From assembly GCA_039105265.1 (NCBI GenBank), contig JAPFFF010000001.1, positions 7,688,001-7,752,000 of the forward strand: 64,000 nucleotides of DNA, read 5' to 3'. This DNA comes from Tritrichomonas musculus. Lineage: Eukaryota > Parabasalia > Tritrichomonadida > Tritrichomonadidae. Below the pieces are notes generated by a model, which was not told the origin of the DNA, made no database searches, and was given only the letters and a program-made list of their open reading frames with translations. Of the stretch, positions 46,393-59,308 are shown piece by piece. Made by a program: the position numbers and the translations under genes. How positions within the stretch are numbered: position 1 is the first letter of the stretch; each line of letters starts with the position of its first letter.

Positions 46393-47699
46393 CAAAAAAA
46401 AAAAAAAAAGCATTCAATTTTTTTCCAACTATTTTTGAATGGTTTATTTTATTAGAACTTTTTGAATGATTTATAAAAATGATTAAAATTAAAAAAAAAT
46501 TCTGAAAAAATGAAAAATGTGAGTTTTCTGGTTATGTAAAAAAATTAAAAATAGCAAATATATATATAAAAACAGATTGTAAATTACAAAACTTAATTTT
46601 ATGAGATTAATCAAATTTTTGTGAATGTTTGTATAATTATGTAGTAACCATTCGGCTGTTTCGTAATCCCTTTCTATCTGAGATTGACATCACCAATTTT
46701 TAAACACTGACATTCTCGAAATTTGGAATTACAGCGCATGGAATAGAAATTACGGCATATAAAAAACGGTAACTTTTTCAAATAATAAATGGTCATGCTA
46801 AAACTTTGTGAATATTTGCTTTGAATCCATGTTGGTTAAGATAAAAAAAAAACTCACGCTTAATATTTTAACGTTTTTTTTTTTATATATACCGTAACTC
46901 ATGCTTTATATTTTAATAAACCAGACCAATTTATTACAGAAACTAATCTCACTTGCATATGATTGTCCTTGCAGTTATATTAGTTGATTTTATTCAGCAT
47001 CAGCATACCATTATTTACTCAAATCATCCTCGCCTGCTCAAATCAATTATCCAATTTTATTTTAAGACTGAAGTCTCCTCCACCTATTATCAAATGTGTA
47101 ATAAGAAATTACTTGTAAATAATTAATTATATTTCTTCTCAAAAACGACCAAATAAAATACGGCTATTGTATAGAGCGGGTTCGGCAAAATTACTGATTT
47201 GACAACGGAACTCTCCAACTTACGACCGTAAGGGTTAATTATGTGGGAAAAAATAGAAAGTTTTGGGATAAATTGAAAAAATAGTAGAAATGAACAGTTG
47301 TCAGAAAAGTTGTAGAATAAAATGAAAGATAAGTAGCAGTATTATATATTTAATGAACTCCCTGATCAGATATTTCGATAGAGGTGTCGCAAAAAGTGTA
47401 GCTGAACATAATCAATCAAATTCAAAAAATCTAATGCTCGTTCTAATAATGATGAAATTCCATGGAGTCAATGATAGATATGCTGCAAAGCAAACCAATT
47501 GGCCAGATGATATATTATATTACACTGCATATCCTTATAAAGCATCTCGAAAAGCACATAAACAATAAACCTGTAAATCGAGCTTTAACAGAATACTAAG
47601 GCATAATAAGTTGTAAGATAAGGAGTAGAATAAGTTATAAAATAAGTCGTAGGATAAATTGTGAGATAAGTAATAGGATAAGGTAAAAGATAAGTAGTT
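46393..47699. other. Left inner flank of the MULE block
   Basis: AT-rich with no credible gene. A somewhat G+C-richer stretch at about 47170-47250 (GAGCGGGTTCGG, ACGACCGTAAGGG) stands out but matches nothing I know. A 71-codon frame at 47353-47568 is unsupported. From about 47600 the sequence becomes degenerate GATAAG-type repeats that grade into the minisatellite. Confidence 0.45.
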
Positions 47700-49475
47700 T
47701 AGGAAGTTGTAAGATAAGAAGTATAGAAAGTTATAAGATAAGTTATAAGATAAGTTGTAAGATAAGTTATAAGATAAGTTATAAGATAAGTTGTAAGATA
47801 AGTTATAAGATAAGTTGTAAGATAAGTTGTAAGATAAGTTATAAGATAAGTTATAAGATAAGTTATAAGATAAGTTGTAAGATAAGTTATAAGATAAGTT
47901 ATAAGATAAGTTATAAGATAAGTTATAAGATAAGTTGTAAGATAAGTTATAAGATAAGTTATAAGATAAGTTATAAGATAAGTTGTAAGATAAGTTATAA
48001 GATAAGTTATAAGATAAGTTGTAAGATAAGTTATAAGATAAGTTGTAAGATAAGTTGTAAGATAAGTTATAAGATAAGTTGTAAGATAAGTTGTAAGATA
48101 AGTTGTAAGATAAGTTGTAAGATAAGTTGTAAGATAAGTTGTAAGATAAGTTGTAAGATAAGTTGTAAGATAAGTTGTAAGATAAGTTGTAAGATAAGTT
48201 GTAAGATAAGTTGTAAGATAAGTTGTAAGATAAGTTGTAAGATAAGTTGTAAGATAAGTTGTAAGATAAGTTGTAAGATAAGTTGTAAGATAAGTTGTAA
48301 GATAAGTTGTAAGATAAGTTGTAAGATAAGTTGTAAGATAAGTTGTAAGATAAGTTGTAAGATAAGTTGCAAGATAAGTTGCAAGATAAGTTATAAGATA
48401 AGTTGTAAGATAAGTTATAAGATAAGTTGTAAGATAAGTTGTAAGATAAGTTGTAAGATAAGTTGTAAGATAAGTTGTAAGATAAGTTGTAAGATAAGTT
48501 GTAAGATAAGTTGTAAGATAAGTTGTAAGATAAGTTGTAAGATAAGTTGTAAGATAAGTTGTAAGATAAGTTGTAAGATAAGTTGTAAGATAAGTTGTAA
48601 GATAAGTTGTAAGATAAGTTGTAAGATAAGTTGTAAGATAAGTTGTAAGATAAGTTGTAAGATAAGTTGTAAGATAAGTTGTAAGATAAGTTGTAAGATA
48701 AGTTGTAAGATAAGTTGTAAGATAAGTTGTAAGATAAGTTGTAAGATAAGTTGTAAGATAAGTTGTAAGATAAGTTGTAAGATAAGTTGTAAGATAAGTT
48801 GTAAGATAAGTTGTAAGATAAGTTGTAAGATAAGTTGTAAGATAAGTTGTAAGATAAGTTGTAAGATAAGTTGTAAGATAAGTTGTAAGATAAGTTATAA
48901 GATAAGTTATAAGATAAGTTATAAGATAAGTTATAAGATAAGTTGTAAGATAAGTTGTAAGATAAGTTGTAAGATAAGTTGTAAGATAAGTTGTAAGATA
49001 AGTTGCAAGATAAGTTGCAAGATAAGTTATAAGATAAGTTGTAAGATAAGTTATAAGATAAGTTATAAGATAAGTTATAAGATAAGTTGTAAGATAAGTT
49101 GTAAGATAAGTTGTAAGATAAGTTGTAAGATAAGTTGTAAGATAAGTTGTAAGATAAGTTGTAAGATAAGTTGTAAGATAAGTTGTAAGATAAGTTATAA
49201 GATAAGTTGTAAGATAAGTTATAAGATAAGTTGTAAGATAAGTTATAAGATAAGTTGTAAGATAAGTTATAAGATAAGTTATAAGATAAGTTATAAGATA
49301 AGTTGCAAGATAAGTTATAAGATAAGTTGTAAGATAAGTTGCAAGATAAGTTATAAGATAAGTTATAAGATAAGTTATAAGATAAGTTATAAGATAAGTT
49401 ATAAGATAAGTTATAAGATAAGTTATAAGATAAGTTGTAAGATAAGTTATAAGATAAGTTATAAGATAAGTTGTG
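47700..49475. repeat. 12-bp minisatellite GATAAGTT(G/A)TAA, about 145 copies
   Basis: Near-perfect head-to-tail 12-mers. From 47761 to about 49475 the phase never slips, so there are no indels. Units differ only at the ninth or tenth base (GTAA, ATAA, rarely GCAA). Runs of pure GTAA units in the centre (about 48070-48360 and 48420-48890) are flanked by mixed units. Degenerate relatives to the left (47600-47760) look like the older edge. The 620-codon minus frame across it (TYLT/TYLI repeats) is a by-product of a unit divisible by three. Confidence 0.97.
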
Positions 49476-50868
49476 AGGTAAGGAAAAAGAGAGAAGTAAG
49501 ATAAGTCTTCAGATACACAAGACAGTTCAAAAAGGTAAATAAATATATACTTAACAATCAATGCAAAATAGAATGATTTATTTGATCACTATCTTTTTTG
49601 AAGCTAGAAAAATCGAATTATAAATGTGAACATATGATTAGAAATCATTAAAAAATGGTTTTTACAATTACTACTTATTGATATCGGTATTGCAAGTTCT
49701 AATAAAGCTTATTTTTGTATTTTATTTAGCAAAATTATTTTATTTTGAAGGAATAAACACAAGCTTTTATCAAAATAATGATTCTCTCCGATTTCCTTTT
49801 CTGAACATGTTAAATTGTACTTAAAAATTCATTAAATTAGAAATACTGGCCAAAAACATTTAATATTATCAAAAAACTGCTCTAGATATTCAATTTATTT
49901 GATTCATTATTGTAAATCATCTTCCAACTTGCATTTTTAATCATTCTCAAAAAAGTAAATCAATGGATTTTATCATTCCTCTGATTCTTTTTAGTCTAAT
50001 AATAAATATTAAAAATTACTGTCATGGAATAAGTTGATATCTAATTATATAAATTATTTGGAAAAGTTAGGATCGAAAGATTTTAGTAGAACAAAATTTT
50101 TATTTTTTTGAAAGCATATTTGGTCTATTTTATTTAGCTTATATAGCCAAAAATGTGTTAAATTCCTTTTGTTTTAACGTGAACTTATGTTGTTTAATTA
50201 AATATATGAACTATTACATAAAAAGGAAAAAAATGGAAAATTTCCAATTTTTCCTCAAATCATCAATGCTAAAAAAAAATAACTGCTGCTTTTCTCTCAA
50301 AATTGACCTACTTTAGCCATATATTTGGCCTTAAATATTTCTCATTATTAAATTTTAAGGTTCCGATTTAAAATAATTCGCTGTAAAAAAGCAAATATAA
50401 TACTCATTAGGATAGAAAAAGATATGGAAAGAAAATAAATATGATAATAAAAACAATTAAAACATTAAAATAAAGTCAATTACTAATACTATAATATTTA
50501 AAATTAGAATAGATTTGTTTTAAAACCAAATGTGTTTATATACATATATATATATCAAACCAAAAAAACAATAAAGTATGTATTGCGATGTGTAAGTTTA
50601 TTACTAATTATCAAAAAATTTTTATTGATTAAACCTAAAAAAAGGATTTCAGAATAATAAGTATAAATTGCTCTAACATAAAAAGAAACCTATTAAAATT
50701 GGAATGACTAAATCAATATAAAATTTAAATGAAATGTAATTGAAATTTATTTTGGAATTTTACGTAAAATGAAAAGGAAATATAAAATAAATGTAATTTA
50801 AAGCATGCTTAATTTTCATGAGTATTTAATAGAAAAAGAAGGCGCTTAGATATTTTTTTACTAAGATA
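49476..50868. other. Downstream flank of the MULE transposase gene
   Basis: About 1.4 kb of AT-rich DNA without genes between the minisatellite and the transposase stop codon. Only a short TATA microsatellite near 50540 and A/T runs are visible. Confidence 0.5.
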
Positions 50869-53355
50869 TTAATCATTATGTTGATTCTTGCTTGCCAGCC
50901 AGGCTTTCTTTACAGGACAAGTAGCAGCATTATGGAATGAACAGTCGCAGATTCTACAATGACGAGTGTTTGGTAGGCTTTGCATATCAGATGTTTTAAA
51001 TTTTAACATTTCTGCTCGATGAGGACAACGAATAATTGTATGAGCATCTCCACAGATAGCACAACATAATTCTGAATTGTTGGCCTGGCTTTTCTTAGGG
51101 CGGCCTGGTCTATTGCAAAAAGCATCAATTACAACTGGTTCTTGATTTCTATTATTTAGTTCCTGTTCAAACTTACTAAGAAATTCACACATTAATTCGT
51201 AAGCTGCATTATCTTTGGATGCAATTTGTACTAATGCAATTGCTCTGGCTCGTAAAATATTAAATCTTTCTTTATTATCAATTGGTATAACATCTGGTGC
51301 TTCATATGTAACTTTATTTCTGATAATGGTAGGAAATTGGAAAGATTGTGGTTTATTAATTGTCCATCTTGGGGCGATTGTAATGTTACTGTATATGTCT
51401 TGGTGTGTTTCAATGAGATATCTAATGTAGTGTGAACAAGGAAGACCCGTATTAACTTGCTTCTTACAAGAACATTCGCCATTTAAAATAAAATATGTTT
51501 CTGTATAATTTTCTTCTGCTTGAATGTTGACCTTTTCTTCTTTGAAAACCATTAATCCTTCGTTTGTATTTTCGACTATTAATTCACTCGCCTTTGAAAT
51601 TGATCCAGATATAGATTCCGCAATACTTTGTGCAACGTTGAATTTGGCCATAATATCTACAATATCTGGTGATCTAACTTTCTTCAACTTTCTTCCCTTT
51701 ATATATCTTTTGTTGCATGCAGTGTTTTGCTCTACAAATGTCATATGTTCTCTAATTTCTTTTAATGTTACTAATCTTCCTGGTAATGTTCTTTTCAATC
51801 GTCTATTCGTTGATTCTGAAATAGATGAAGTATTATATCCACATGTAAAGTAATTGATCCTACTCTTTGCTATAATATCAATTTTTTCATCAACATTTTC
51901 TAATAAATACTGTTTAATCTTTTCATTTTCTGAAAGCTTATTATGACATTCTTCTAAGACTTTTTCATCTCTAGTCATTCCCATAATTCTAAAATAACTT
52001 ATAACTTTCTTTTCTTCATTCTGAGGTAACTGAAGTGTGGCAACAAATCTAACAAAGTTTTCAATTTTATGCCAAAAACATATAACTCTGTTCAATTGTA
52101 AAATCTTCTGATCTACATCTGTTTTGTTTTCTAGACATAACGTCTCTGAGTATGCACCTGCTAAACCTAAATCATCATCTGAACATATAGTATGAATTTT
52201 ATCTTTTGATGGTAAGTCATTAACTAATATTGAAAGGATCCAACGGAAAATTTTGTGACTGTTTGAAGATGCAAATATAATTCCACCGCTTCTGATTTCT
52301 CTTTCGGAACCAATTACTGTTAATGGTATAACGGACCACTTGCTTGACATTAAACAAAAAGTTGGATCAATAGAAACGAAATCACCGTATTCCTTTAAGT
52401 TATTATATTCTTCTTGAGTAAACGTTGCAAAAACCTTTCTTCTAACTACATTTTCTTTTTTATCCAGATCTTTATCATCATATAAAAAATGACCATTAGT
52501 GCTTTCCATATAAAGACGCAACTCTTCTGACTCTGCTATTCTCTGACATAACTTTATCTTCTTATCTTTTCTGCAAATATCTGCGATTTGTTGGGATGAT
52601 ATAAAATGATTATAATTTTCATGAACAATCTTAGCGACCAATTGAGTATCAACGCCATTGTTTACCATGCTGACTATAATTTTCTTTAAATCTACATTAA
52701 GTACCTTATGAATATATACAAATGGATCTTTTTGGTGATTGTGCTGCAATGATGTAGTGGCTACTTTCCAAAAGAATTTCTTTGTTATTGAATCTTTATT
52801 TCGTCTGATATTAATGAAAAAGGGACAAGCTGTATTCAATAATGGATTCTTGCCTTTAAGAGAATGCAAATGGCAACGTAATCTTAATTTACCATCTGAC
52901 GCCGAATTAAGACAAACCAATTCGAAACCTTCATCATTTGCGTGCATTCGAAATGCTTTTAATAGATCACTATAATCGTCTGCTTTCATATCTTTAAGTT
53001 GTCTGTCTGTAAAAAAAGTATCACAAAATTCATTTCTAGATAAGTCTGCTTCATCTTCTGTTATAATGGTAATATCTGAACATTCAATATATAATAATGC
53101 AACATGTGAGCCTTTGTGCTGAATGATCTTAGGAATTCCGGTAACTTTAACATACTGACCACAATCGATGATTTCATATTTATCATAATGAACTCGAATT
53201 GTAAATGGCATTAAATTATTTTCTTTGAGTGATCTTGATACTTCTTGGATTTCAATATTATTAGGTGGAAACACCCTAGTAACATAACCTCTTGTTTCGA
53301 TGTTTTTATCTATGTACATTGCTGATATCTTTGGGATTGGAATGGATTGAGTCAT
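50869..53355 (-). CDS. MULE-family transposase with OB-fold-like N-terminus, intact
   Basis: The 828-aa protein is uninterrupted. Residues 10-105 look like an OB-fold of the RPA type (NIETRGYVTRV, IEIQEVS, QYVKVTGIPKI, VALLYIECSDI). Residues about 150-222 form a FAR1/WRKY-GCM-like zinc module (C, C, then HNH). The DDE domain follows: D at IDPTF (about 327), D at CSDDDLG (about 394), the C-x2-H insert CFWHKIENF, and E at SISEST (about 513). Next come a SWIM zinc finger (CSCKKQVNTGLPCSH, about 627) and two C-terminal zinc knuckles (CAICGDAHTIIRCPH; CRICDCSFHNAATCP). MULE transposases cut and paste DNA. All catalytic residues are present, so it could be active. Its start lies 48 bp from the 122-bp satellite. 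AAGCGGTTAAAA lies about 30 bp upstream. Confidence 0.9.
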   Translation of the reverse strand: MTQSIPIPKISAMYIDKNIETRGYVTRVFPPNNIEIQEVSRSLKENNLMPFTIRVHYDKYEIIDCGQYVKVTGIPKIIQHKGSHVALLYIECSDITIITEDEADLSRNEFCDTFFTDRQLKDMKADDYSDLLKAFRMHANDEGFELVCLNSASDGKLRLRCHLHSLKGKNPLLNTACPFFINIRRNKDSITKKFFWKVATTSLQHNHQKDPFVYIHKVLNVDLKKIIVSMVNNGVDTQLVAKIVHENYNHFISSQQIADICRKDKKIKLCQRIAESEELRLYMESTNGHFLYDDKDLDKKENVVRRKVFATFTQEEYNNLKEYGDFVSIDPTFCLMSSKWSVIPLTVIGSEREIRSGGIIFASSNSHKIFRWILSILVNDLPSKDKIHTICSDDDLGLAGAYSETLCLENKTDVDQKILQLNRVICFWHKIENFVRFVATLQLPQNEEKKVISYFRIMGMTRDEKVLEECHNKLSENEKIKQYLLENVDEKIDIIAKSRINYFTCGYNTSSISESTNRRLKRTLPGRLVTLKEIREHMTFVEQNTACNKRYIKGRKLKKVRSPDIVDIMAKFNVAQSIAESISGSISKASELIVENTNEGLMVFKEEKVNIQAEENYTETYFILNGECSCKKQVNTGLPCSHYIRYLIETHQDIYSNITIAPRWTINKPQSFQFPTIIRNKVTYEAPDVIPIDNKERFNILRARAIALVQIASKDNAAYELMCEFLSKFEQELNNRNQEPVVIDAFCNRPGRPKKSQANNSELCCAICGDAHTIIRCPHRAEMLKFKTSDMQSLPNTRHCRICDCSFHNAATCPVKKAWLASKNQHND

Positions 53356-53402
53356 TTTGGAAATTATAAACGGAAATTTTAACCGCTTTTTCTGAATCTT
53401 AT

Positions 53403-56400
53403 TGAGATGTAGTTTGTGGTTGTGAGATTAATGCATTATATCTGATAAAGGAACCTTGTATTAAAGTAAATGTTTGCTTGAATTGGAGAAAGCTGTTTGA
53501 TTTTGTAAGAATTCTAATTCATACTGAGATGTAGTTTGTGGTTGTGAGATTAATGCATTGTATCTGATAAAGGAACCTTGTATTAAAGTAAATGTTTGCT
53601 TGAATTGGAGAAAGCTGTTTGATTTTGTAAGAATTCTAATTCATACTGAGATGTAGTTTGTGGTTGTGAGATTAATGCATTGTATCTGATAAAGGAACCT
53701 TGTATTAAAGTAAATGTTTGCTTGAATTGGAGAAAGCTGTTTGATTTTGTAAGAATTCTAATTCATACTGAGATGTAGTTTGTGGTTGTGAGATTAATGC
53801 ATTGTATCTGATAAAGGAACCTTGTATTAAAGTAAATGTTTGCTTGAATTGGAGAAAGCTGTTTGATTTTGTAAGAATTCTAATTCATACTGAGATGTAG
53901 TTTGTGGTTGTGAGATTAATGCATTGTATCTGATAAAGGAACCTTGTATTAAAGTAAATGTTTGCTTGAATTGGAGAAAGCTGTTTGATTTTGTAAGAAT
54001 TCTAATTCACACTGAGATGTAGTTTGTGGTTGTGAGATTAATGCATTATATCTGATAAAGGAACCTTGTATTAAAGTAAATGTTTGCTTGAATTGGAGAA
54101 AGCTGTTTGATTTTGTAAGAATTCTAATTCATACTGAGATGTAGTTTGTGGTTGTGAGATTAATGCATTGTATCTGATAAAGGAACCTTGTATTAAAGTA
54201 AATGTTTGCTTGAATTGGAGAAAGCTGTTTGATTTTGTAAGAATTCTAATTCATACTGAGATGTAGTTTGTGGTTGTGAGATTAATGCATTGTATCTGAT
54301 AAAGGAACCTTGTATTAAAGTAAATGTTTGCTTGAATTGGAGAAAGCTGTTTGATTTTGTAAGAATTCTAATTCACACTGAGATGTAGTTTGTGGTTGTG
54401 AGATTAATGCATTATATCTGATAAAGGAACCTTGTATTAAAGTAAATGTTTGCTTGAATTGGAGAAAGCTGTTTGATTTTGTAAGAATTCTAATTCACAC
54501 TGAGATGTAGTTTGTGGTTGTGAGATTAATGCATTATATCTGATAAAGGAACCTTGTATTAAAGTAAATGTTTGCTTGAATTGGAGAAAGCTGTTTGATT
54601 TTGTAAGAATTCTAATTCATACTGAGATGTAGTTTGTGGTTGTGAGATTAATGCATTGTATCTGATAAAGGAACCTTGTATTAAAGTAAATGTTTGCTTG
54701 AATTGGAGAAAGCTGTTTGATTTTGTAAGAATTCTAATTCACACTGAGATGTAGTTTGTGGTTGTGAGATTAATGCATTATATCTGATAAAGGAACCTTG
54801 TATTAAAGTAAATGTTTGCTTGAATTGGAGAAAGCTGTTTGATTTTGTAAGAATTCTAATTCACACTGAGATGTAGTTTGTGGTTGTGAGATTAATGCAT
54901 TATATCTGATAAAGGAACCTTGTATTAAAGTAAATGTTTGCTTGAATTGGAGAAAGCTGTTTGATTTTGTAAGAATTCTAATTCACACTGAGATGTAGTT
55001 TGTGGTTGTGAGATTAATGCATTATATCTGATAAAGGAACCTTGTATTAAAGTAAATGTTTGCTTGAATTGGAGAAAGCTGTTTGATTTTGTAAGAATTC
55101 TAATTCATACTGAGATGTAGTTTGTGGTTGTGAGATTAATGCATTGTATCTGATAAAGGAACCTTGTATTAAAGTAAATGTTTGCTTGAATTGGAGAAAG
55201 CTGTTTGATTTTGTAAGAATTCTAATTCTTATTGAGATGTAGTTTGTGGTTGTGAGATTAATGCATTGTATCTGATAAAGGAACCTTGTATTAAAGTAAA
55301 TGTTTGCTTGAATTGGAGAAAGCTGTTTGATTTTGTAAGAATTCTAATTCTTATTGAGATGTAGTTTGTGGTTGTGAGATTAATGCATTGTATCTGATAA
55401 AGGAACCTTGTATTAAAGTAAATGTTTGCTTGAATTGGAGAAAGCTGTTTGATTTTGTAAGAATTCTAATTCTTATTGAGATGTAGTTTGTGGTTGTGAG
55501 ATTAATGCATTGTATCTGATAAAGGAACCTTGTATTAAAGTAAATGTTTGCTTGAATTGGAGAAAGCTGTTTGATTTTGTAAGAATTCTAATTCATACTG
55601 AGATGTAGTTTGTGGTTGTGAGATTAATGCATTGTATCTGATAAAGGAACCTTGTATTAAAGTAAATGTTTGCTTGAATTGGAGAAAGCTGTTTGATTTT
55701 GTAAGAATTCTAATTCACACTGAGATGTAGTTTGTGGTTGTGAGATTAATGCATTATATCTGATAAAGGAACCTTGTATTAAAGTAAATGTTTGCTTGAA
55801 TTGGAGAAAGCTGTTTGATTTTGTAAGAATTCTAATTCATACTGAGATGTAGTTTGTGGTTGTGAGATTAATGCATTGTATCTGATAAAGGAACCTTGTA
55901 TTAAAGTAAATGTTTGCTTGAATTGGAGAAAGCTGTTTGATTTTGTAAGAATTCTAATTCATACTGAGATGTAGTTTGTGGTTGTGAGATTAATGCATTG
56001 TATCTGATAAAGGAACCTTGTATTAAAGTAAATGTTTGCTTGAATTGGAGAAAGCTGTTTGATTTTGTAAGAATTCTAATTCATACTGAGATGTAGTTTG
56101 TGGTTGTGAGATTAATGCATTGTATCTGATAAAGGAACCTTGTATTAAAGTAAATGTTTGCTTGAATTGGAGAAAGCTGTTTGATTTTGTAAGAATTCTA
56201 ATTCATACTGAGATGTAGTTTGTGGTTGTGAGATTAATGCATTGTATCTGATAAAGGAACCTTGTATTAAAGTAAATGTTTGCTTGAATTGGAGAAAGCT
56301 GTTTGATTTTGTAAGAATTCTAATTCATACTGAGATGTAGTTTGTGGTTGTGAGATTAATGCATTGTATCTGATAAAGGAACCTTGTATTAAAGTAAATG

Positions 56401-59245
56401 TTTGCTTGAATTGGAGAAAGCTGTTTGATTTTGTAAGAATTCTAATTCATACTGAGATGTAGTTTGTGGTTGTGAGATTAATGCATTGTATCTGATAAAG
56501 GAACCTTGTATTAAAGTAAATGTTTGCTTGAATTGGAGAAAGCTGTTTGATTTTGTAAGAATTCTAATTCACACTGAGATGTAGTTTGTGGTTGTGAGAT
56601 TAATGCATTGTATCTGATAAAGGAACCTTGTATTAAAGTAAATGTTTGCTTGAATTGGAGAAAGCTGTTTGATTTTGTAAGAATTCTAATTCTTATTGAG
56701 ATGTAGTTTGTGGTTGTGAGATTAATGCATTGTATCTGATAAAGGAACCTTGTATTAAAGTAAATGTTTGCTTGAATTGGAGAAAGCTGTTTGATTTTGT
56801 AAGAATTCTAATTCATACTGAGATGTAGTTTGTGGTTGTGAGATTAATGCATTGTATCTGATAAAGGAACCTTGTATTAAAGTAAATGTTTGCTTGAATT
56901 GGAGAAAGCTGTTTGATTTTGTAAGAATTCTAATTCACACTGAGATGTAGTTTGTGGTTGTGAGATTAATGCATTATATCTGATAAAGGAACCTTGTATT
57001 AAAGTAAATGTTTGCTTGAATTGGAGAAAGCTGTTTGATTTTGTAAGAATTCTAATTCATACTGAGATGTAGTTTGTGGTTGTGAGATTAATGCATTGTA
57101 TCTGATAAAGGAACCTTGTATTAAAGTAAATGTTTGCTTGAATTGGAGAAAGCTGTTTGATTTTGTAAGAATTCTAATTCATACTGAGATGTAGTTTGTG
57201 GTTGTGAGATTAATGCATTGTATCTGATAAAGGAACCTTGTATTAAAGTAAATGTTTGCTTGAATTGGAGAAAGCTGTTTGATTTTGTAAGAATTCTAAT
57301 TCACACTGAGATGTAGTTTGTGGTTGTGAGATTAATGCATTATATCTGATAAAGGAACCTTGTATTAAAGTAAATGTTTGCTTGAATTGGAGAAAGCTGT
57401 TTGATTTTGTAAGAATTCTAATTCACACTGAGATGTAGTTTGTGGTTGTGAGATTAATGCATTATATCTGATAAAGGAACCTTGTATTAAAGTAAATGTT
57501 TGCTTGAATTGGAGAAAGCTGTTTGATTTTGTAAGAATTCTAATTCATACTGAGATGTAGTTTGTGGTTGTGAGATTAATGCATTGTATCTGATAAAGGA
57601 ACCTTGTATTAAAGTAAATGTTTGCTTGAATTGGAGAAAGCTGTTTGATTTTGTAAGAATTCTAATTCACACTGAGATGTAGTTTGTGGTTGTGAGATTA
57701 ATGCATTATATCTGATAAAGGAACCTTGTATTAAAGTAAATGTTTGCTTGAATTGGAGAAAGCTGTTTGATTTTGTAAGAATTCTAATTCATACTGAGAT
57801 GTAGTTTGTGGTTGTGAGATTAATGCATTGTATCTGATAAAGGAACCTTGTATTAAAGTAAATGTTTGCTTGAATTGGAGAAAGCTGTTTGATTTTGTAA
57901 GAATTCTAATTCATACTGAGATGTAGTTTGTGGTTGTGAGATTAATGCATTGTATCTGATAAAGGAACCTTGTATTAAAGTAAATGTTTGCTTGAATTGG
58001 AGAAAGCTGTTTGATTTTGTAAGAATTCTAATTCATACTGAGATGTAGTTTGTGGTTGTGAGATTAATGCATTGTATCTGATAAAGGAACCTTGTATTAA
58101 AGTAAATGTTTGCTTGAATTGGAGAAAGCTGTTTGATTTTGTAAGAATTCTAATTCACACTGAGATGTAGTTTGTGGTTGTGAGATTAATGCATTATATC
58201 TGATAAAGGAACCTTGTATTAAAGTAAATGTTTGCTTGAATTGGAGAAAGCTGTTTGATTTTGTAAGAATTCTAATTCATACTGAGATGTAGTTTGTGGT
58301 TGTGAGATTAATGCATTGTATCTGATAAAGGAACCTTGTATTAAAGTAAATGTTTGCTTGAATTGGAGAAAGCTGTTTGATTTTGTAAGAATTCTAATTC
58401 ATACTGAGATGTAGTTTGTGGTTGTGAGATTAATGCATTGTATCTGATAAAGGAACCTTGTATTAAAGTAAATGTTTGCTTGAATTGGAGAAAGCTGTTT
58501 GATTTTGTAAGAATTCTAATTCACACTGAGATGTAGTTTGTGGTTGTGAGATTAATGCATTATATCTGATAAAGGAACCTTGTATTAAAGTAAATGTTTG
58601 CTTGAATTGGAGAAAGCTGTTTGATTTTGTAAGAATTCTAATTCACACTGAGATGTAGTTTGTGGTTGTGAGATTAATGCATTATATCTGATAAAGGAAC
58701 CTTGTATTAAAGTAAATGTTTGCTTGAATTGGAGAAAGCTGTTTGATTTTGTAAGAATTCTAATTCTTATTGAGATGTAGTTTGTGGTTGTGAGATTAAT
58801 GCATTGTATCTGATAAAGGAACCTTGTATTAAAGTAAATGTTTGCTTGAATTGGAGAAAGCTGTTTGATTTTGTAAGAATTCTAATTCTTATTGAGATGT
58901 AGTTTGTGGTTGTGAGATTAATGCATTGTATCTGATAAAGGAACCTTGTATTAAAGTAAATGTTTGCTTGAATTGGAGAAAGCTGTTTGATTTTGTAAGA
59001 ATTCTAATTCTTATTGAGATGTAGTTTGTGGTTGTGAGATTAATGCATTGTATCTGATAAAGGAACCTTGTATTAAAGTAAATGTTTGCTTGAATTGGAG
59101 AAAGCTGTTTGATTTTGTAAGAATTCTAATTCTTATTGAGATGTAGTTTGTGGTTGTGAGATTAATGCATTGTATCTGATAAAGGAACCTTGTATTAAAG
59201 TAAATGTTTGCTTGGATTGGAGAAAACTGTTTGATTTTGTAAGAA
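53403..59245. repeat. 122-bp satellite, 48 copies without indels
   Basis: Copies start at 53403 and every 122 bp to 59137; the interval divides exactly into 47 periods. The last copy is cut after about 109 bp. Three linked variants occur by hand count: CATAC at the junction with ..GCATTGTATC (24 copies), CACAC with ..GCATTATATC (15, one exception at 56575), and CTTAT with GTATC (9, one exception at the first copy). Variants occur in runs and repeated patterns. The unit has stops in all frames seen and is not coding. It begins directly upstream of the transposase gene, replacing its distal promoter region. Confidence 0.97.
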
Positions 59246-59308
59246 AGAAATAAAAGATAAAGTGTTTAATGTTAATTTTATGAAACCAATATCAACCGCC
59301 AAAAAATC

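Noticed and set aside
47170-47250. Possible rRNA- or tRNA-like G+C-richer stretch
   Set aside because: I could not fold it into a known RNA or match it to a conserved rRNA segment.
47353-47568. 71-codon plus-strand frame near the minisatellite
   Set aside because: No domain, no partner frame and no promoter-like motif; it is left as unsupported.
47699-49561. 620-codon minus-strand frame of TYLT/TYLI repeats
   Set aside because: It is produced by the 12-bp minisatellite, whose unit length is divisible by three. A second frame (LILQ repeats) is open for the same reason.
53403-59245. CRISPR array
   Set aside because: The whole 122-bp unit is repeated with no variable spacers, there are no cas genes, and the context is eukaryotic.
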